In this document: in pieces, positions 43,244 to 56,745 of the stretch
Layout: each line of letters starts with the position of its first letter
How positions within the stretch are numbered: the first letter of the stretch is position 1
Assembly: GCF_002042975.1 (NCBI RefSeq)
Contig: NW_018149108.1
Coordinates: forward strand, 1,757,548-1,821,547
Origin: Orbicella faveolata
Taxonomy: Eukaryota; Cnidaria; Anthozoa; Scleractinia; Merulinidae
DNA: 64,000 bases
Direction of reading: 5' to 3'
Notes under the pieces: generated by a model
Told to the model about the DNA's origin: nothing
What the model saw: the letters and a program-made list of their open reading frames with translations, nothing else
The model's database searches: none
Made by a program: the position numbers and the translations under genes

Positions 43244-43474
43244 CTCGTCCCCAGAGGCCGCACTCCTTTTGGTCAGCACCAAGAATCGCGACCTTTGGGA
43301 ATGTCAAATTTTCTGAGCATGCGTGAAGTAGTCGTTTCGTATTCTCAGCCAATCAGATTGTCAGACTTGACTCTGAGCATGCTCAGAGTAATGCGGTAAG
43401 TCCGTGAATCGCGGACTTCCTGTGTTGGACGTTTCTTGGTGCTGACTAAAAGGAGCGCGGCCTTTGGGGACGAG
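43244..43474. mobile_element. Inverted-repeat element with about 42-bp arms
   Basis: The left arm begins CTCGTCCCCAGAGGCCGC, and the right arm ending CCTTTGGGGACGAG is its reverse complement with few changes. Both arms end inward at GTCAGCACCAAGAA / TTCTTGGTGCTGAC. Between them is a second dyad, CTGAGCATGC/GCATGCTCAG. It is noncoding and MITE-like. Confidence 0.7.
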
Positions 43475-45789
43475 AAAGAGGGGGGTCCAGGAGCGCCTGC
43501 ACGCGCATGCTCCACGTTGATGAATATAATAACATTGGCAAAGCCAGCTTCTAAGAAAATGGCGATCACTTCCGCTGCTAGCTGGTCAGTCAGTGGAGAA
43601 AGGGCTGTCGAAGGAATTGTATAGTATTCCTCGGCAACGCAGCAGTCTCACCATTTGGTAAAACTAAGAATTTTTTTTATATGGCCAAAAAGTTGTTCAC
43701 ATATCTTGGAATCTCACGAGTTGTATAACCCGGTGAGTTCCCGCCATAGGGTCCTGTCGGTACCTCCCATTGTTCCACACGCGGTCAACGCACGGTTCCA
43801 CGCGGGCAGGTGAAAGCAGTAAACACGGTTAGAAAGTAAGGGAGGGACCCAGGAGAGGAAACTTGGGGACCCGAGCCTGCATCTTTTGGTTAAATAGTGA
43901 TACCCGAAAGACTGAAAAAAATTCAGAAGGGTTCCCACGCTTTTCAGACCTTTACAGGAAGTTTCTCAGTTTGCTGATAAGTAAAAAGATCACCTTCACC
44001 TATAGCATCAACAGTTCCAATAATGTTCCATAAAAACTAATCATTTAACAAAAGCTTCGGCGCGTCTGTTTTAAAACTCATAGAAGTCAGTTAGATAATG
44101 TGCACCAGTCAAAACTAGACATGGTTCCAAACATTTACGATCGTGTTTGCAAATTTCTCAAACTTCACCCCATGAAACAGTCTGCTGCAAGACAATGATT
44201 GATCGCTTCGTTGGGTCTTCAACCTTGACAAATCTACTGTTTTAGGTTTGTTCCGGCTGTGCCAAACACTTGATTTCTCTAAAACTGAACTTCTGGGAGG
44301 GAAAACGCTCCTTAAGTGCTTGAAAATTAATACTGTCACGATTAGTTTCACATACTGTAATACTTTCTGAGGCAGCCTCCACACTACGCCGGAGAAATTT
44401 GAAAACGCAGCTTTATTTCTACGGTTTCTGAGGTCTACTGTCCACACTTTTGCGAAAACGCTCTTCAAACCAGAAGAATTTGAAAACGCTGGGTTTTCGA
44501 ATTCGTTTGGACGGAGAACATTTTGAAAACGGTGCTTTTCGAGAACGATGGCGCGACGATAATTATGTGATTTCCCTGACCAAGTTTTCCTCAAACACAA
44601 ATCCAAAACGACCGGTGAGCGTTGCGTTTTCAAATTTCTTAATACTTTCTGAATTTCTGGAGTCATTAATTCTCGCGCAGGAGATATATATGTACGCTTT
44701 AACTTTACTTTTGACTAGAGCCTGGCAAGGCAAGATTAAAGCATAAAATTTTGTAGCGCCCTTTTCTCATAAGTTTAGCTAAAAACAAGCGGCCAGTTCA
44801 ACTGAAAAGTAATAAACAACTTATTCCACAGGTAACATTACTTTTCTAAGACTTTGGCATAACAGTCATTGATCAAATTAACTGTTTTCCTGTATATTCC
44901 ACTGTAAGAAAGCGTGGGAAAGCGAGAAATCTTGCAAGTGCGACAGGTAACACTATTTTCAAGCGCACAGCCAGCAGTCCAACACACGGGTAGCAAATCA
45001 ACCTCTCGGGAGGCGATCTGTAACGTTCTCCGGGAATGCACAAAAACGGGTGAAAACATCAAAAGAATCCTTAAACGTACAAGAAAGGTCAACTGGTGGT
45101 TTTATTTATCAAGAACATGTGCTTGTTTGCGCGCTGAAAGGTTAACTGATGAACGATTACAACTACTTCTAAGCCATCTGTTGTTTATTGATGTTACGAA
45201 TTGTTTACGTCCTGTTTTCCGCTCGCTGTATTTGCACCAATTCGCAAGCCACAGTTGAATGAACTTGTAATAAAAAAAGCCTTCGTGTGTCTTTGAAATA
45301 CCCTTACTACAGTAGAGTTTGCAAAGGTTGAGGTTGCAAAGATGACTCTACACTGTGTCAAGTAAGTCCAGCTGATCGCAGTCTCGTTTTCCGAGCAAAT
45401 AGAACAATGGTTATAGAAACACTTAGATGTAACTTTAACTAAATTCTACATTTCAGCATTTCAGCTATCATAAGCAGTCTCAGAAGGAATTCATAACTGT
45501 AAAAAAAAAAAATTCAAAAAGTGAACTAGCTATGAGCAGAAATGCTCTCAATCGGACCCCAGCTACAATTTTTCACGTGACACGGCAATATCTTGGCTGA
45601 ACGAATAAGTGTGGTCCTTTTATTATTTCTCTAGTCCAATAGAATTTAACTCCGGTTTTATTGTATGTATATCTACATATAACATTACAATTACTAGAAT
45701 GATCATAAGCACAAAAAAATTCACGTGTGTCCCCTCAGCAAGAGATCGGGGATTCGTTTCTTGAAAGCCTCGGAATCTTTTCGCTTTTT

Positions 45790-45968
45790 CGGGCCCGAAA
45801 AGCCAGTTTTAGTTAATCGGCATTTAAAGACAGAGAGGTGTATACGTCTGAAACTTCTTGTATGAAGAGAACCTCTGTTCGTATTAAGAATATGTGAATA
45901 AAACGGCTCTGTAGTCAAAAGGTTTGAGATTTTGCTATGGCTTTTCGGGACCTTCGAGAATCGGGCCC
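45790..45968. repeat. Inverted-repeat element with CCCGAAAAGCCA ends
   Basis: TTCGGGCCCGAAAAGCCA at the left is mirrored by TGGCTTTTCGGGACC and TCGGGCCC at the right. The span between contains only an interrupted frame. It is probably a short non-autonomous element. Confidence 0.5.
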
Positions 45969-46779
45969 AAGATCATAGTCTTTTTCCCTTGTTCAACTAG
46001 CTATCTGCAGGTTTAACCACGGCTTGAGCATAATGGAATATGCGACAAGAAGCAGGGATAAGTGAATGGATCGTATTTTAGCGGTCGCTGTTTACAATCA
46101 TACACATCTATCGCGAAAACTTTCTCACACGCTTCTATATGCTTGGCAAGATGTTTGGCGCGGTCGTAACCCCCAGTGCCTTTGAACTGCATTGCTCATT
46201 TCAAGCCACCAGTGGTACCTGCTGGTCAACATAGAGTTAAACACGTGCAGTTTGAAATGGATGGCGCTCTAGAATACCTGTTGATCACGCTCATTGATCA
46301 GATGTTCTAGCTTAACTGTATTTTATTTGCGCGGTACACTGAAGAAGCTGGTACCCGCCAAAAAATTTATATATGGAGCGGCTGTTCTTTATTATGTTTG
46401 AAAGGACGCACGTTGTACACAAGAACTTGATGACTTTTAAGATTTTTCTTCTGGTTCTTCACACTGTATCATTAATCATAATTATTGTGACTGCGGATTA
46501 GGTTATATTATTTAATAAAAATCACTTTTAGTATCATAATATTAAGACTGAATGTATCTCCGCTTGATTGTTTGACGTTACAACCAGTCCAACTATCCAT
46601 TTGTTTTTTGTTTTTGTTTTTGTTTTTGAAAGATTGAATAGAAAATTGCCACCAGCTTGTGTTTACTCAAATACTCAAGCGGATTTCCGCTCCTGCTTCA
46701 GTCACTCAAAAAAAGGAATACTGATCGGTAAAGCACTTATTTTCTAAGCCTTCGAAAACTTATGACACACACTTATGGT

Positions 46780-47010
46780 CATTCTAGGGGTGACACCTCT
46801 CTCGGGCGGACACCGCTCGAAGACAAACACCTCTCTAAGACAGACACTCTCATAGGCGGACACTGCATGGCCTCTCAAGGGTTGATGCCTCTGGACACCT
46901 CTGTAAGACAAAAACTCTCTAAGGTTGACCGAGTGCATGGCCTCTCATGGGTTGATACCTCTCCTGTTGGATAACTCTCTAAGACAGACACCTCTCTGGG
47001 GCTGAGACCT
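46780..47010. repeat. Degenerate tandem array of CACCTCTCTAAGACAGACAC units
   Basis: Around a dozen imperfect units containing GACACCTCT, CTCTAAGACAGACA or GGCGGACAC run head to tail, with a few CATGGCCTCTCA inserts. The unit length is roughly 20 bp and irregular. The array is noncoding. Confidence 0.55.
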
Positions 47011-49705
47011 TACTAGGGAGCTAGTTTCAAACACGAACAACTAGAGCTTGTCCCAAAGGCGTCCACCTTCGTGTGGAGTTCATTGCATAAAATTAAAAAC
47101 TGGTAGAAGTTTATGCTTTTAACCTTTCATATTAAAATTTCCAAACGAAGTGCTTAATTAAACCTATTAATTTGAATGCCTTAAAAATGCGCTTCTTGTG
47201 GTTATTTTGTAGACACTTCAGCCTTGACTCGATCATTAGCGGGGCAGATTAAAGGATCTCCTTTCTTCCAGGCTCCTTGAAAGGAAGTACGAAGACCAAT
47301 TCCAGTTAGAAAGCCAAGGAATCGAGTTTCCTTTACTCGATGTTAATTGGCTGGTTTAAAATTCCGCGCTTTTAACTAGAATAATCCCAAATGACCGTTA
47401 TGACCAGTGTTACACCAACCCCAATATCAATAATAATAGATCTTTATAAACAAAAAAGCTTTTCGCTTCTGAATGTTTTGCTTAATTCCTCAATAATGTA
47501 CAAAAGGTGTTAATACCCCAAACGCAAAGTGTGTTTCATTCACAATTGAAGTTAGAAAACCTCTTTTAGGTTTGTTTTTTTATCGTGTCCAACTTTAAGT
47601 TTGAACATGCATGTTGTTACTTGTGAAACTTTTGCTCAATTTTTCGCCTGTGACAGCCTGTTCTCGTGTCTGTTCCAATTGTGCGTATCAATTTTTGTTC
47701 ATTTTGTTTGAGCACAATAACCCGCGACTTCAATCTTGTTGGCAAAATTTCGCAAAACAGAACGAAGAAAGGTAATTAGCTATTTTTAAACGACCCGGCA
47801 CACATTTTCGGCGTCGTCGTTCCGGCTGTAAGACGAGGAATTTGTTAACAATAGGAAAAGAAGCGACGCTTGGTCGCCGTGTTAAATACTACAAACTTAT
47901 TAACCTGGCAACAAAATAATGGCATAAAATGAGTAACGCATTGCTCAAACAAAGGTTGATGTTGCGAATACACGCATTTTTACAAACTACAAGTATTGCA
48001 GTATTTCGTTTTACAATGTAAGAAGTACAATAAAATGGCCTGTGGAAGAGCCAGTTTTATTGGAAGACAACACCAAAGAAACCGGTATTCTCTAACCTTA
48101 ATGAAACCAAAAATGCGTATAGAGTATAGAACTAGTACTAAGTGCATTACTTACAAATCACTTCACAAGAGACTTAATGAGTTTTAACGTCGGTTTATTA
48201 ACATGACCAAGATAACTCACAGTTTGTTTAAGTTCTTGCCCTTTTGACCGGCGCGGGTGAACAGTGTTTTCTTAACGCCCGCGAAAATATGGAAATTACG
48301 CAATTAAAGCTTCTATTAGGGAAAAAATAAGTGCGCGTGGACTTTCATTGCATTAACACCTCGTAAAAAAGGCTGACTATTCTGAAGAAATATACTAAAT
48401 TAAACGAAGCAAAACTGCATCTCTTAGAATTGAATTTCAAATGATTTGCAGAGGCGAATTGCATTGTGACCTTAAATTTTGGTTGTCGATCCGTCTGATG
48501 AAACTGTATGCAACTTCAGTAATTTTAGAGTTGAGATATCCGTAAACTGTAGAACTTGCTTAATTTCTATCGAGAGCCATTCTTGTTTCACAGCGTCGGT
48601 TTGAACGAACAATAGTACTAAAACAAACAAATTCAGGCACGAAAAATAAACTATTTCTCTTGAAAATGGCGCGGTTAATTAGGATAGCTGTCCGTGTTGT
48701 TTTATTAGCGTCCAACAAACTTATTTACCTAGACATTTCAAGTTTTTAAAGCAATATCAGCTTATCTGGCTTAATTAAATGTCCCATCAGTATTAACGGA
48801 GCCTCCTTTACTAAATTACTTGAAATGAGCATGGCACGGAGCGTAAATTGCCTTTGTAAAAGTGCTAAAACAAAACCTATAATTCGTTTAAAAGATCCCC
48901 TCAAAAAAACAAGTAAAATTAATTTTAAAAAGTTCGTAGTATCACTTATGAAATGCTTTACACACAACGAAGTACTTTCTCTTCATATCGAAATTTCAAA
49001 GTAGTGTTACGTATATTGATCGGCGTTTTCGAATGTGTAGTTTGCCCTGTTTTCAACAATACTGTACGCTTTAAAACAATATTCGTTAGCTTATCTGAGC
49101 CGCTATTTTGCGAGGGGCTGTCTTTTATAAATGTACCTGTATGACTCGTGATCTTAGCTTAAGAGAAACACCTGATTCTTTGTCCAAATTCGTCCCCTGA
49201 TCAGCGCCACCTGCGTCCCTAAAACTGTTTAAACTCGAGCTGAATGGGCATTCGGTGATCGTAATTAAGTTGGCAAGCCAGTGTTATGCTAATGAACAAG
49301 ATTGGCGCCTCGTGCGGCCCATTCAACTGTGTCAAGGTCCATTGAAGCGTACACACAATAGTAAACGTCACAAAGAAGACGTTGGAAACAACACTGGCTG
49401 TACTCTGTTGGATTGTCAAAACAGCCCCAAGCTCTTTAGCAGTGAAACGCAAGTTCGTGCGCTGAGAACCGCCAGAAAGCCACTTTTTCGCAACTAATTG
49501 AGCTAGGCCGCTTAGAAACCGTTCAAATCACCTCGGAGGAACGTTTCAAGGCAAGAGAGGCAGTATTTGGAGAGCAAAAGCTTGAAAATCCGTTTTCCCG
49601 CCTTTTTTCAATTACTCAGCAAGATTTTACTACGAAGGAAGTAGGGGAAAGTAGATCTGTTCGCATTGATAGACGCGTGGCCAGTGAGTCGTGAACAACA
49701 AGAAC

Positions 49706-52700
49706 ATGCCTTCAGCGAAGAGTCCACGATCTACGCCGTCCCACTCGGTCGATCAGAAACTGCTCCGTACCAAAGAGGTTGTGATTCACCGAAGTTCTAA
49801 GAAGAACAACAGTTGTCAATGTTGCGGAAAGCGGCTTGTAGCTCTGCCGCTACTTGGGTTCACGATATTTTCCATAGGTTGCCTCCTCGGAATTGGCTAC
49901 TTTAGCATCCATCGAGTAACGTCGTCCGCCTACCACACAGAAGGGCTCATACCGTCCTACATAACAGGAGCTGTGGTAAGTTCTTTTGTGTCTCTCTTCT
50001 AAACATCAAATTTACACTTAGTTAACGCGAGTCGGAAAAATACATCGGGCGTCGGCAAATATTTTACATCAACAACTGATAGCATAACCATGAATACAGC
50101 TTTATTTAGAATTACATTCAGCAGGCAATGATTCAAGGTAATTTGAAAATTAACTGCCTCCAGGTTCGTTACAACCTTTGTTGTAAGCGTGCGCTGATTA
50201 GGTTCCCAAGTCACGAATTAACACCTTATGTTACCTGAATATTCATTTAGTGAAATTATATAAACTACAGCAATAAATTATACCCGGAATGGAAAACACG
50301 CCGCAAAAGCATAACAGGATTTATTTTGACAGTTATTAGCCGAGCTTGCATTACGCAGCGAGAATTCAAATTAGCAGAGCGTGTTTTCCTTCCCCGCCTT
50401 TCAATCGAAACTTAATTGTATTGAAACCAGGAGTTCTTTCACACAACAGTTAAAGAGTTTATCTTTTTTCCTTGTCAAAGCGGCTTCCGGCAGCATAAAA
50501 CTTTTATTCACAAAATGCGTTTTTTGAAAGGATTACTCAGAAGTTTAACTAAAGTATATTAGTTACTTGTGTCAACAGGGACAAGTGCCCGACGCTTATA
50601 CATATTCAACGGACTTAAATTTTGACAAGTTCCACACACCAGATTACTAGGGGTCTCACATTCCGGGAGATCTCGAAGTTTAGTTTTTTTGGATTAGTTC
50701 ACTTTGCGACGGCAAAATCACTGCGCCGTAAATGGCGGGAGAAGGGATTTTCTATTTTGGTTTAAATCAATTTAAAAGTTTCGAAACAAACAAAAGAATT
50801 TGAGTGATTTTGGCGCGTGCGTGTTCTTGTGTTATTTGAACGGTGAAATCTTGTAGAATGGGTTTCATGCCGGGAGCAAGAAAAAAACTTAGGCAAGGTA
50901 CTGCCGTGTTTATCTGTTTAGCTCTTCGGCCAAAGGCTCCTTTTGAAATTCATTGGTTATTGGTCTGTTAAGGTGAAAGAGCGTTTTGGGATTTATTCAT
51001 GGACACGTGCCGAGACTATAGTGCAATTGTTCTGATGCCAAAAACGCGTGTTTTTGAATGATACACTTAAATGCTTTGTTTTTTCCTTGTACAATATCTC
51101 GCGCTAAAAGCACCATTAGCATAAATTTAATTTCAACTCTTCAAAATGCCGAACAGTTTCGGCTTGCGGGATCAAAACCGAACCCGCTAGAAGCTGATTC
51201 GTCCTTTTTTACAATATCAGTTATCGCCAAGGCTGATTAAGAGACTAATTTTTTGCGCTTGGGGGCAAAAAGAAAATAGTCATTGCAAAGTTATTGTCCT
51301 ATGAGCAATGAAGGATAAGAAATGTCACAACTGATTATGAAATTTGGCTCGATTCCCGGAAATATAGTCCTGCAAAAAGCAATATTGAAGATCGAGGGAT
51401 CAAATCATGTTATTGTTTACGAAGTTAAGATCCGCACGTGTTCATTTGCATAGCAACTAATTAAAGCCTCGTGCCTCAGCAAGTTATATTTGCATGTGAA
51501 AGAGTCTTATTAATAGGTTCTAAAAAGAAGTTTTTATCTTTTTAATCCTTTAGGAGCCATTGGCGATTTTTCCGGTGGGTTAATCTAGTTATAGCGGTTA
51601 TTTTAAGTTCCGTTTTCGCGCGTATGACTTCAGCTATAATTCTTCCCCAGTTACAACCACCCTGCAATAAATTGGCCAGCTACATCATTCTTGGCGACTT
51701 CTGAGGAGCAAAATTCTAACAGAGATGGACGGCTTTTCCCTGCGCAAGATTAGAAGTGAGCGATTTAAAGGCCACACATGGCAAGCTACAAAACAAAAAA
51801 TTTCAGACTAACTCTAAAAAAAAATTGTTCAACTAGAAAAGTTTGCTTTAGCTAAGCGTTTATTCGACCCTTTCGTACGGTATTATTACTGAATTTTTCA
51901 TTTCCGCTATAATAGAGGAAAAGAATCACACGACTTTGACTTTTTGTTCACGATTTATTAAATTAACAGTTGGCTTAAATCTTTGTTGGTATCAAAAATA
52001 AGACAATTTACTTGAAATTTTCAAAAACGGCCGATCCACACCGAACTTGGTGAGATTTTCAGAATAACTCAGATACCCCGGAAAGGGGACTTAACGGAGT
52101 TAAAATCCAAAACAATTTCCTGGGGGAGCATGGCCTCGGGCTCCCCTAGAAACTTCTACCTTCGGCGCTTATTGTTTCGAAAATCGGTCTCCATTTATCC
52201 TAGATCTACGCCTGTGGCGATTACATTTCGTCCGACTTCCTACGTCGGAGATTAATCCACCGGCCAAGATTTATGGAAAGAGCTACAACATCATGTAACA
52301 ATAGCCTAGATTATATTGACACTAAGATACAACCTGTCGTTTTATATTAAATGATCGCTTACAAACTCAGCCAGGGAGGAAGGCACATTTTCATTGTTTC
52401 GCTTCTTTTTGTAACTTTGAAAGTTAAATCAACACTTGCGGCCTAGGGTGATAAAGACACCTGCTATTAAAAAACATGTGTTTCAAGGCGAAACTAGGAA
52501 AAACACATGTTTCAACAAGCGGCGTTCACGGCGAACATAACAAAAAACTGTTGAAACCTGATAGAGGTTTTCAAATCACTAAGCAGTTTACTGTCAAATT
52601 CACTTAGCAATGAATGTTGTGGCTCTTAGTTAAAAAGACCATTCGTCCTCGGCAAAGGTAAATTTAAAAAAGATGCTTGACCGCAAAAACAAGATAAAAG

Positions 52701-55287
52701 TAGCTTAACTTTGCTCGTATGCGCTTCCATTTCATTGAAAGGGAATTAAAATACGGAAACAAGAAATTAGTGCCAAATTGCTGTGTTTGTTCACTACGCA
52801 ATTTTCGATCGCGTCGAAAAACTAGGTAACTGCTAGCTGAAGTCATTTTTCGGGCAAACTCCTTTAAAAACAGAACTTCGCGTGGTTTTTCGATTTTGTT
52901 TGGTATTAATTCTCTGTATCGACGAGTTAAATCTGGCTGAAACACTGAAATCGAGACGGCACCAGATTTGTTGTTGTTTTTTTTTTTTCGCTTACTTTCA
53001 AGATTCTACTTTCTTTCGTTAGGTCAGTATAGGTAAACGAAGGAACTTATTTCGCAAACGCGATAGCGGAGAAATAAAACATTCAAACAACATACGCTGA
53101 ACTCAAATGAAAGCGAGGGCCTTTCCGTGAAAATATCAGCTGTGTCTGGTAATATGCGTAAAATATCAGGAGATTCAATATAATGCGGTCCATTTTGTAA
53201 TTTCCCCAAAAAGGAAAAGAAAAAGGGTAAAAATCATACAAACACCTTGTTGTTACGAACAGTTGGCAGTCGCAACTGAGAGACCTAAATCTCACTCAGG
53301 CTGTAGCTCTTAGGGTTTCAATAGACTCTTCTTTCAGCAGTGTCTGTATTAGTATTGTTCAACTGTTTCCTGGATGACAAAGAAGAAAATGCTCTTTTGT
53401 CTGAGTTGATCGGCGAAGATACGATGAATAAAAAGAGATTAACCGAAGCTGGCGGGATTTCGCACGCAAGTCCGCGCGAGTGCTTTGCTCAGGGGAGGCC
53501 GTGAGGGAAAATAAATTGCTCGCGCGCGCGCGATCCCTCCAGGGACTCTAAAATAGATAAATGGCAGATAATTACACCTTTTTAGTTCACCCATTTACAA
53601 CGTATACCTTTGGCCACAGTATCAGTTTGGAACGAAAATCCAACCAAACAATCGACTTAAGTGTTAAAAAATTTTTTTTCTTTTAACAGCTGGGTGTAGT
53701 TGGCTTACAACTGATGCTCCTGTGCAAGCCACGGTCAAAAGTACTGGTAAGTCTGTTCACCTTATTTGGTTGGGATCTTACAGTCATACCCTGAAATGAA
53801 AACATTGTGCGAGTTTTATAGTCTCTATAGAAAGCGTGAAGAGGCTCTATCACTATCAAGTGTTGTGTCTAGCGTGGGCGATAGAGGCAAAATTTGCAAG
53901 GTTACTCTATTTCCTATGAATAGAATCGTTGTCGTTTACGGTGAATAGAGCGTTTTCACATGACGTCACTCAATCAAATACGGCAGCTATATTGGTATTC
54001 CAAAACAAGGAAACGGTGGCCATGTTGGTGTACCAAACCAATCCCGGCCTGTGGGAGTTGAACTCTTTTCTTAAGTAAACACTTCCTTTTGTTTCAATAA
54101 ACTTGTATGGGTACTGACCACGTGAGTGAAAACGCTCCATACAAAATAATTTAAGAGCTTTCTGTCGCATGTCCGGACTGGTTCTATTACTCGCTAGATA
54201 TCTTGGTCTAAAATCAGATCCCGAGCCCGGGATCCTGAGCCGCCACAACCATGAAAATAAGCCGTTAAGAGAAGGATTCCGTTATGAGTGACTCACAATT
54301 GAATTGCGAGTCACTCATAACCAGGGGAAAATTCCGTTGAGTAAAGGATTTGTATATTGAATTTGGACCTGCTTAGCATCTCCTAACCCTTTTCATTTAA
54401 ATCAACAGATCGTTTCTGCGATCATTTTCACTGTTGCCGCGGGGTTGCTTTGTTTCGCTGGAGCGCTGTATACTGGAACTGAAATAGCGCCGCTCCTTGC
54501 CAAGATGGACAGCTGTCAATATTTTCCTGTTGAGAACTCATGCAAGTGCTTTCATCAGACTGAGCTGCGACAAGTGTCAATCATCTTCAGAGACACCGCC
54601 AATTGCAACGGAATCCAGAAGAAGCTCCGAGACCTTGTGTACGGCATGAGCGGTGTGTACAGTGGAGGACTGGTCGCCTGCATTGTGGCTGCTGTCATGG
54701 AGACACTGCTGTTGTGTCGAAAAAGAAAGTCTAAGGTAGGCCTACTTTAGAACACGAAAACAATTTTACCAGAATTAACATAGTTCCCCTTTTCTCGCTC
54801 AATTCGTTCCAGGCTCGGAGAGATTTCAAGTGCTTCTCTATGCTGATCATGATTATCACAATACAACAGAGAACAGGGTGCAACAACAACTGTGGTGTAA
54901 AAAATGAGCTGTGTTACCTTGATTATGCATGTATACTTTAAAAGTCCCCACCTACAATGTACTCTAATATCGATCGTCAATATTTTCTCATTACAGGCTA
55001 CGCTCCACTCCAGATCGGACGGCGATGGCAAATGCACTGTGAATTCGCGCCAGTCTCAAACGTCGCAAACAGACCTCAGCGTCATCGAAGAAGAAGACGT
55101 TGAACTCGGAGCTGCAGAAGTACAACGTTCCACCATCGACACACAAACCAGTCAATCACCGACGAACTTTGCTCGAGAAGTGCCTTGCTCTCATTACGTG
55201 GTGGATATGAGCATACCGCGAAGAGACTATGTCATCAATTACAATTCAAACTCCAGGCATGACCCACCCCCTCCGTACACCGAGTAG
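49706..55287 (+). CDS. Four-pass membrane protein, TMEM255/FAM70-like, with PPPPY tail
   Basis: Four exons in phase: 49706-49975, 53691-53747, 54409-54735, 54997-55287, giving 314 residues. The first ATG after an upstream TGA (49691 region) was chosen as start. Membrane segments lie at about 44-67 (LVALPLLGFTIFSIGCLLGI), 81-101, 110-130 (IVSAIIFTVAAGLLCF) and 193-212 (GLVACIVAAVMETLLLC). A Cys-rich outer loop (about 145-177: DSCQYF, NSCKCF, ANCNG) precedes the fourth. The acidic cytoplasmic tail ends DPPPPYTE, a PPxY motif that binds WW-domain proteins such as NEDD4-type ligases. The layout and the YITGAVLGVVG/SAIIF region resemble TMEM255A/B, which also end PPPY. Function in that family is poorly known. 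MS4A or claudin-type proteins are alternatives. Confidence 0.85.
53514..53535. repeat. CG dinucleotide run
   Basis: A GCTCGCGCGCGCGCGATCC tract in intron 1 of the four-pass protein gene, within an otherwise AT-rich intron. It is a simple repeat with no assigned role. Confidence 0.5.
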
Positions 55288-56454
55288 AATTGTGGTTTGG
55301 ATGGCTGACAGGAAACTAGAGGACCTCCGAGCAAAACGGGAGAATTAATTAAACAAAGTTGTCCTGTTCTTGAGAAAACTATCCTTGGCTAATTGAAGCA
55401 AATATTATCTCAGCAAACCTCTCAAGTTGAAGATGACTCAGTGATAAAGCGGTATTGAGTACCGTCTATGTCTGATCTGAAGCTACCTCCAGCATTCGCC
55501 TGAACATAGGTAATGGCCATAGAATGTAAGCGTCTCACTTGCGAAAGAAAAGAGAAAAACAGTATATGCTAGATAAAAAGCGCCATCTGTGAACAGAGGC
55601 AAGACCCATATTGAGAAACTCCGAGAGCTCCATAACGTAGCCTAAAATATAATTCTAATCAATTGAGCTAAAATTTAGTTCGCAAATCTTCAGCGTCCTG
55701 AAATAGTACGGCCTGTAGTGAACAATGTAAATAGACATGTAAATAAAAGAACGGAAAATGTAAGAAGTTCTATGACTTCCGAAAAATAATTTGAAATATA
55801 GTTTAAGATATAGTTGTAAATGAACAAATATTTCTTTTTCACAAAACGCTAAACAGACTTGCTTGTTCTTATAAATTTTCCGGTCCATGGGCCCTGTCAA
55901 CATTTACTGACTAGTAAAAGCGCTGATCACACAACTTATTTGAATCGGCTTTCAATTTTTAATAAACACTGATAGCATTTATTGTGATATATTTTCGTAG
56001 CATCATATTAAACGTAAATAACTTTCTCTTGTAAAGCCGTCTTTAGATAATAAATATTAAAACTGTTGTACTATCTTTGGCTTGTTTTCTTTTTAAAACG
56101 ACATGTAGGACATGAGCGAATTGTACACTGAGAAAACAAGAAAAACGAGAGATGGCGTGTAATCGTCTTTCTCATTTTCTTGCCAATAGCTTAATTTCAA
56201 CCCCCTCTCACACCCCTCCCCCAGAACACCCTCAGCTTTTTGGGGCAACTGTCACACAGATATTCTGCGCCTCTTAATTTTCATAAAATACCCTCCCCTA
56301 GGGAAGCTCTCTTTACAGTTCCAGGATATTAAGACTTCCGAAGTGTTATGACAGCTTCATTTGACGACTTGGTGTTTCACAAGAAGGTTTGTAATTTACT
56401 TCGCCGACCCTCCCTGATCTCTGCGATGATAAAGGATCCAACATAAGTTTGGTG

Positions 56455-56745
56455 GGATGCGGGATAAAAGTGAAAATGGAGGCGGGATGCGGGATGACAG
56501 AAATTTTGATGGCGCGATGCGGGATGAAAATACTTCGGCAGGAACGGGATTTCAGTGCTCATTTTGGCAAGCGGGATGCCGGATAGTTTCAAAGGTGATG
56601 GCAGGAAAACAGAAAGTCACACGTTACGGACGTCTCACGGAGAGCTGCAACTTCAGTCAGGTGAGATCGGGATAATATTCTGCTTGGGGCTGGATGGCGG
56701 TAGTCAAAAACAGTAGCGGGATGCGGGATTGAAAAAAAAAAAAAA
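56455..56745. repeat. GCGGGATGCGGGAT-type repeat
   Basis: Scattered copies of GCGGGATGCGGGAT in one direction, with spacers between, ending near an A15 run at 56732. It resembles a degenerate minisatellite element. The ATCCCATT/ATATCCC tract at 28605-28715 reads similarly in reverse. Confidence 0.5.

Larger units (their letters stand above)
41841..49705. other. Intergenic region between PEMT and the TMEM255-like gene
   Basis: No gene recognised. It holds inverted-repeat elements (42561-42723, 43244-43474, 45790-45968), a short GGGTGCTCAG tandem near 42260-42310, a region with repeated TTTGAAAACGC motifs (44330-44700), and a CACCTCTCTAAGACAGACAC tandem (46780-47010). The longest open frame (183 codons, minus, 44115-44666) coincides with the TTTGAAAACGC repeat region and looks non-genic. 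47.1-49.6 kb shows nothing I can name. Confidence 0.5.

Noticed and set aside
44115-44666. 183-codon open frame on the minus strand, the longest in the window
   Set aside because: It coincides with repeated GAAAACGC/AAATTTGAAAACG motifs and has no domain, splice context or start-site support. It is most likely a chance frame in a repeat.
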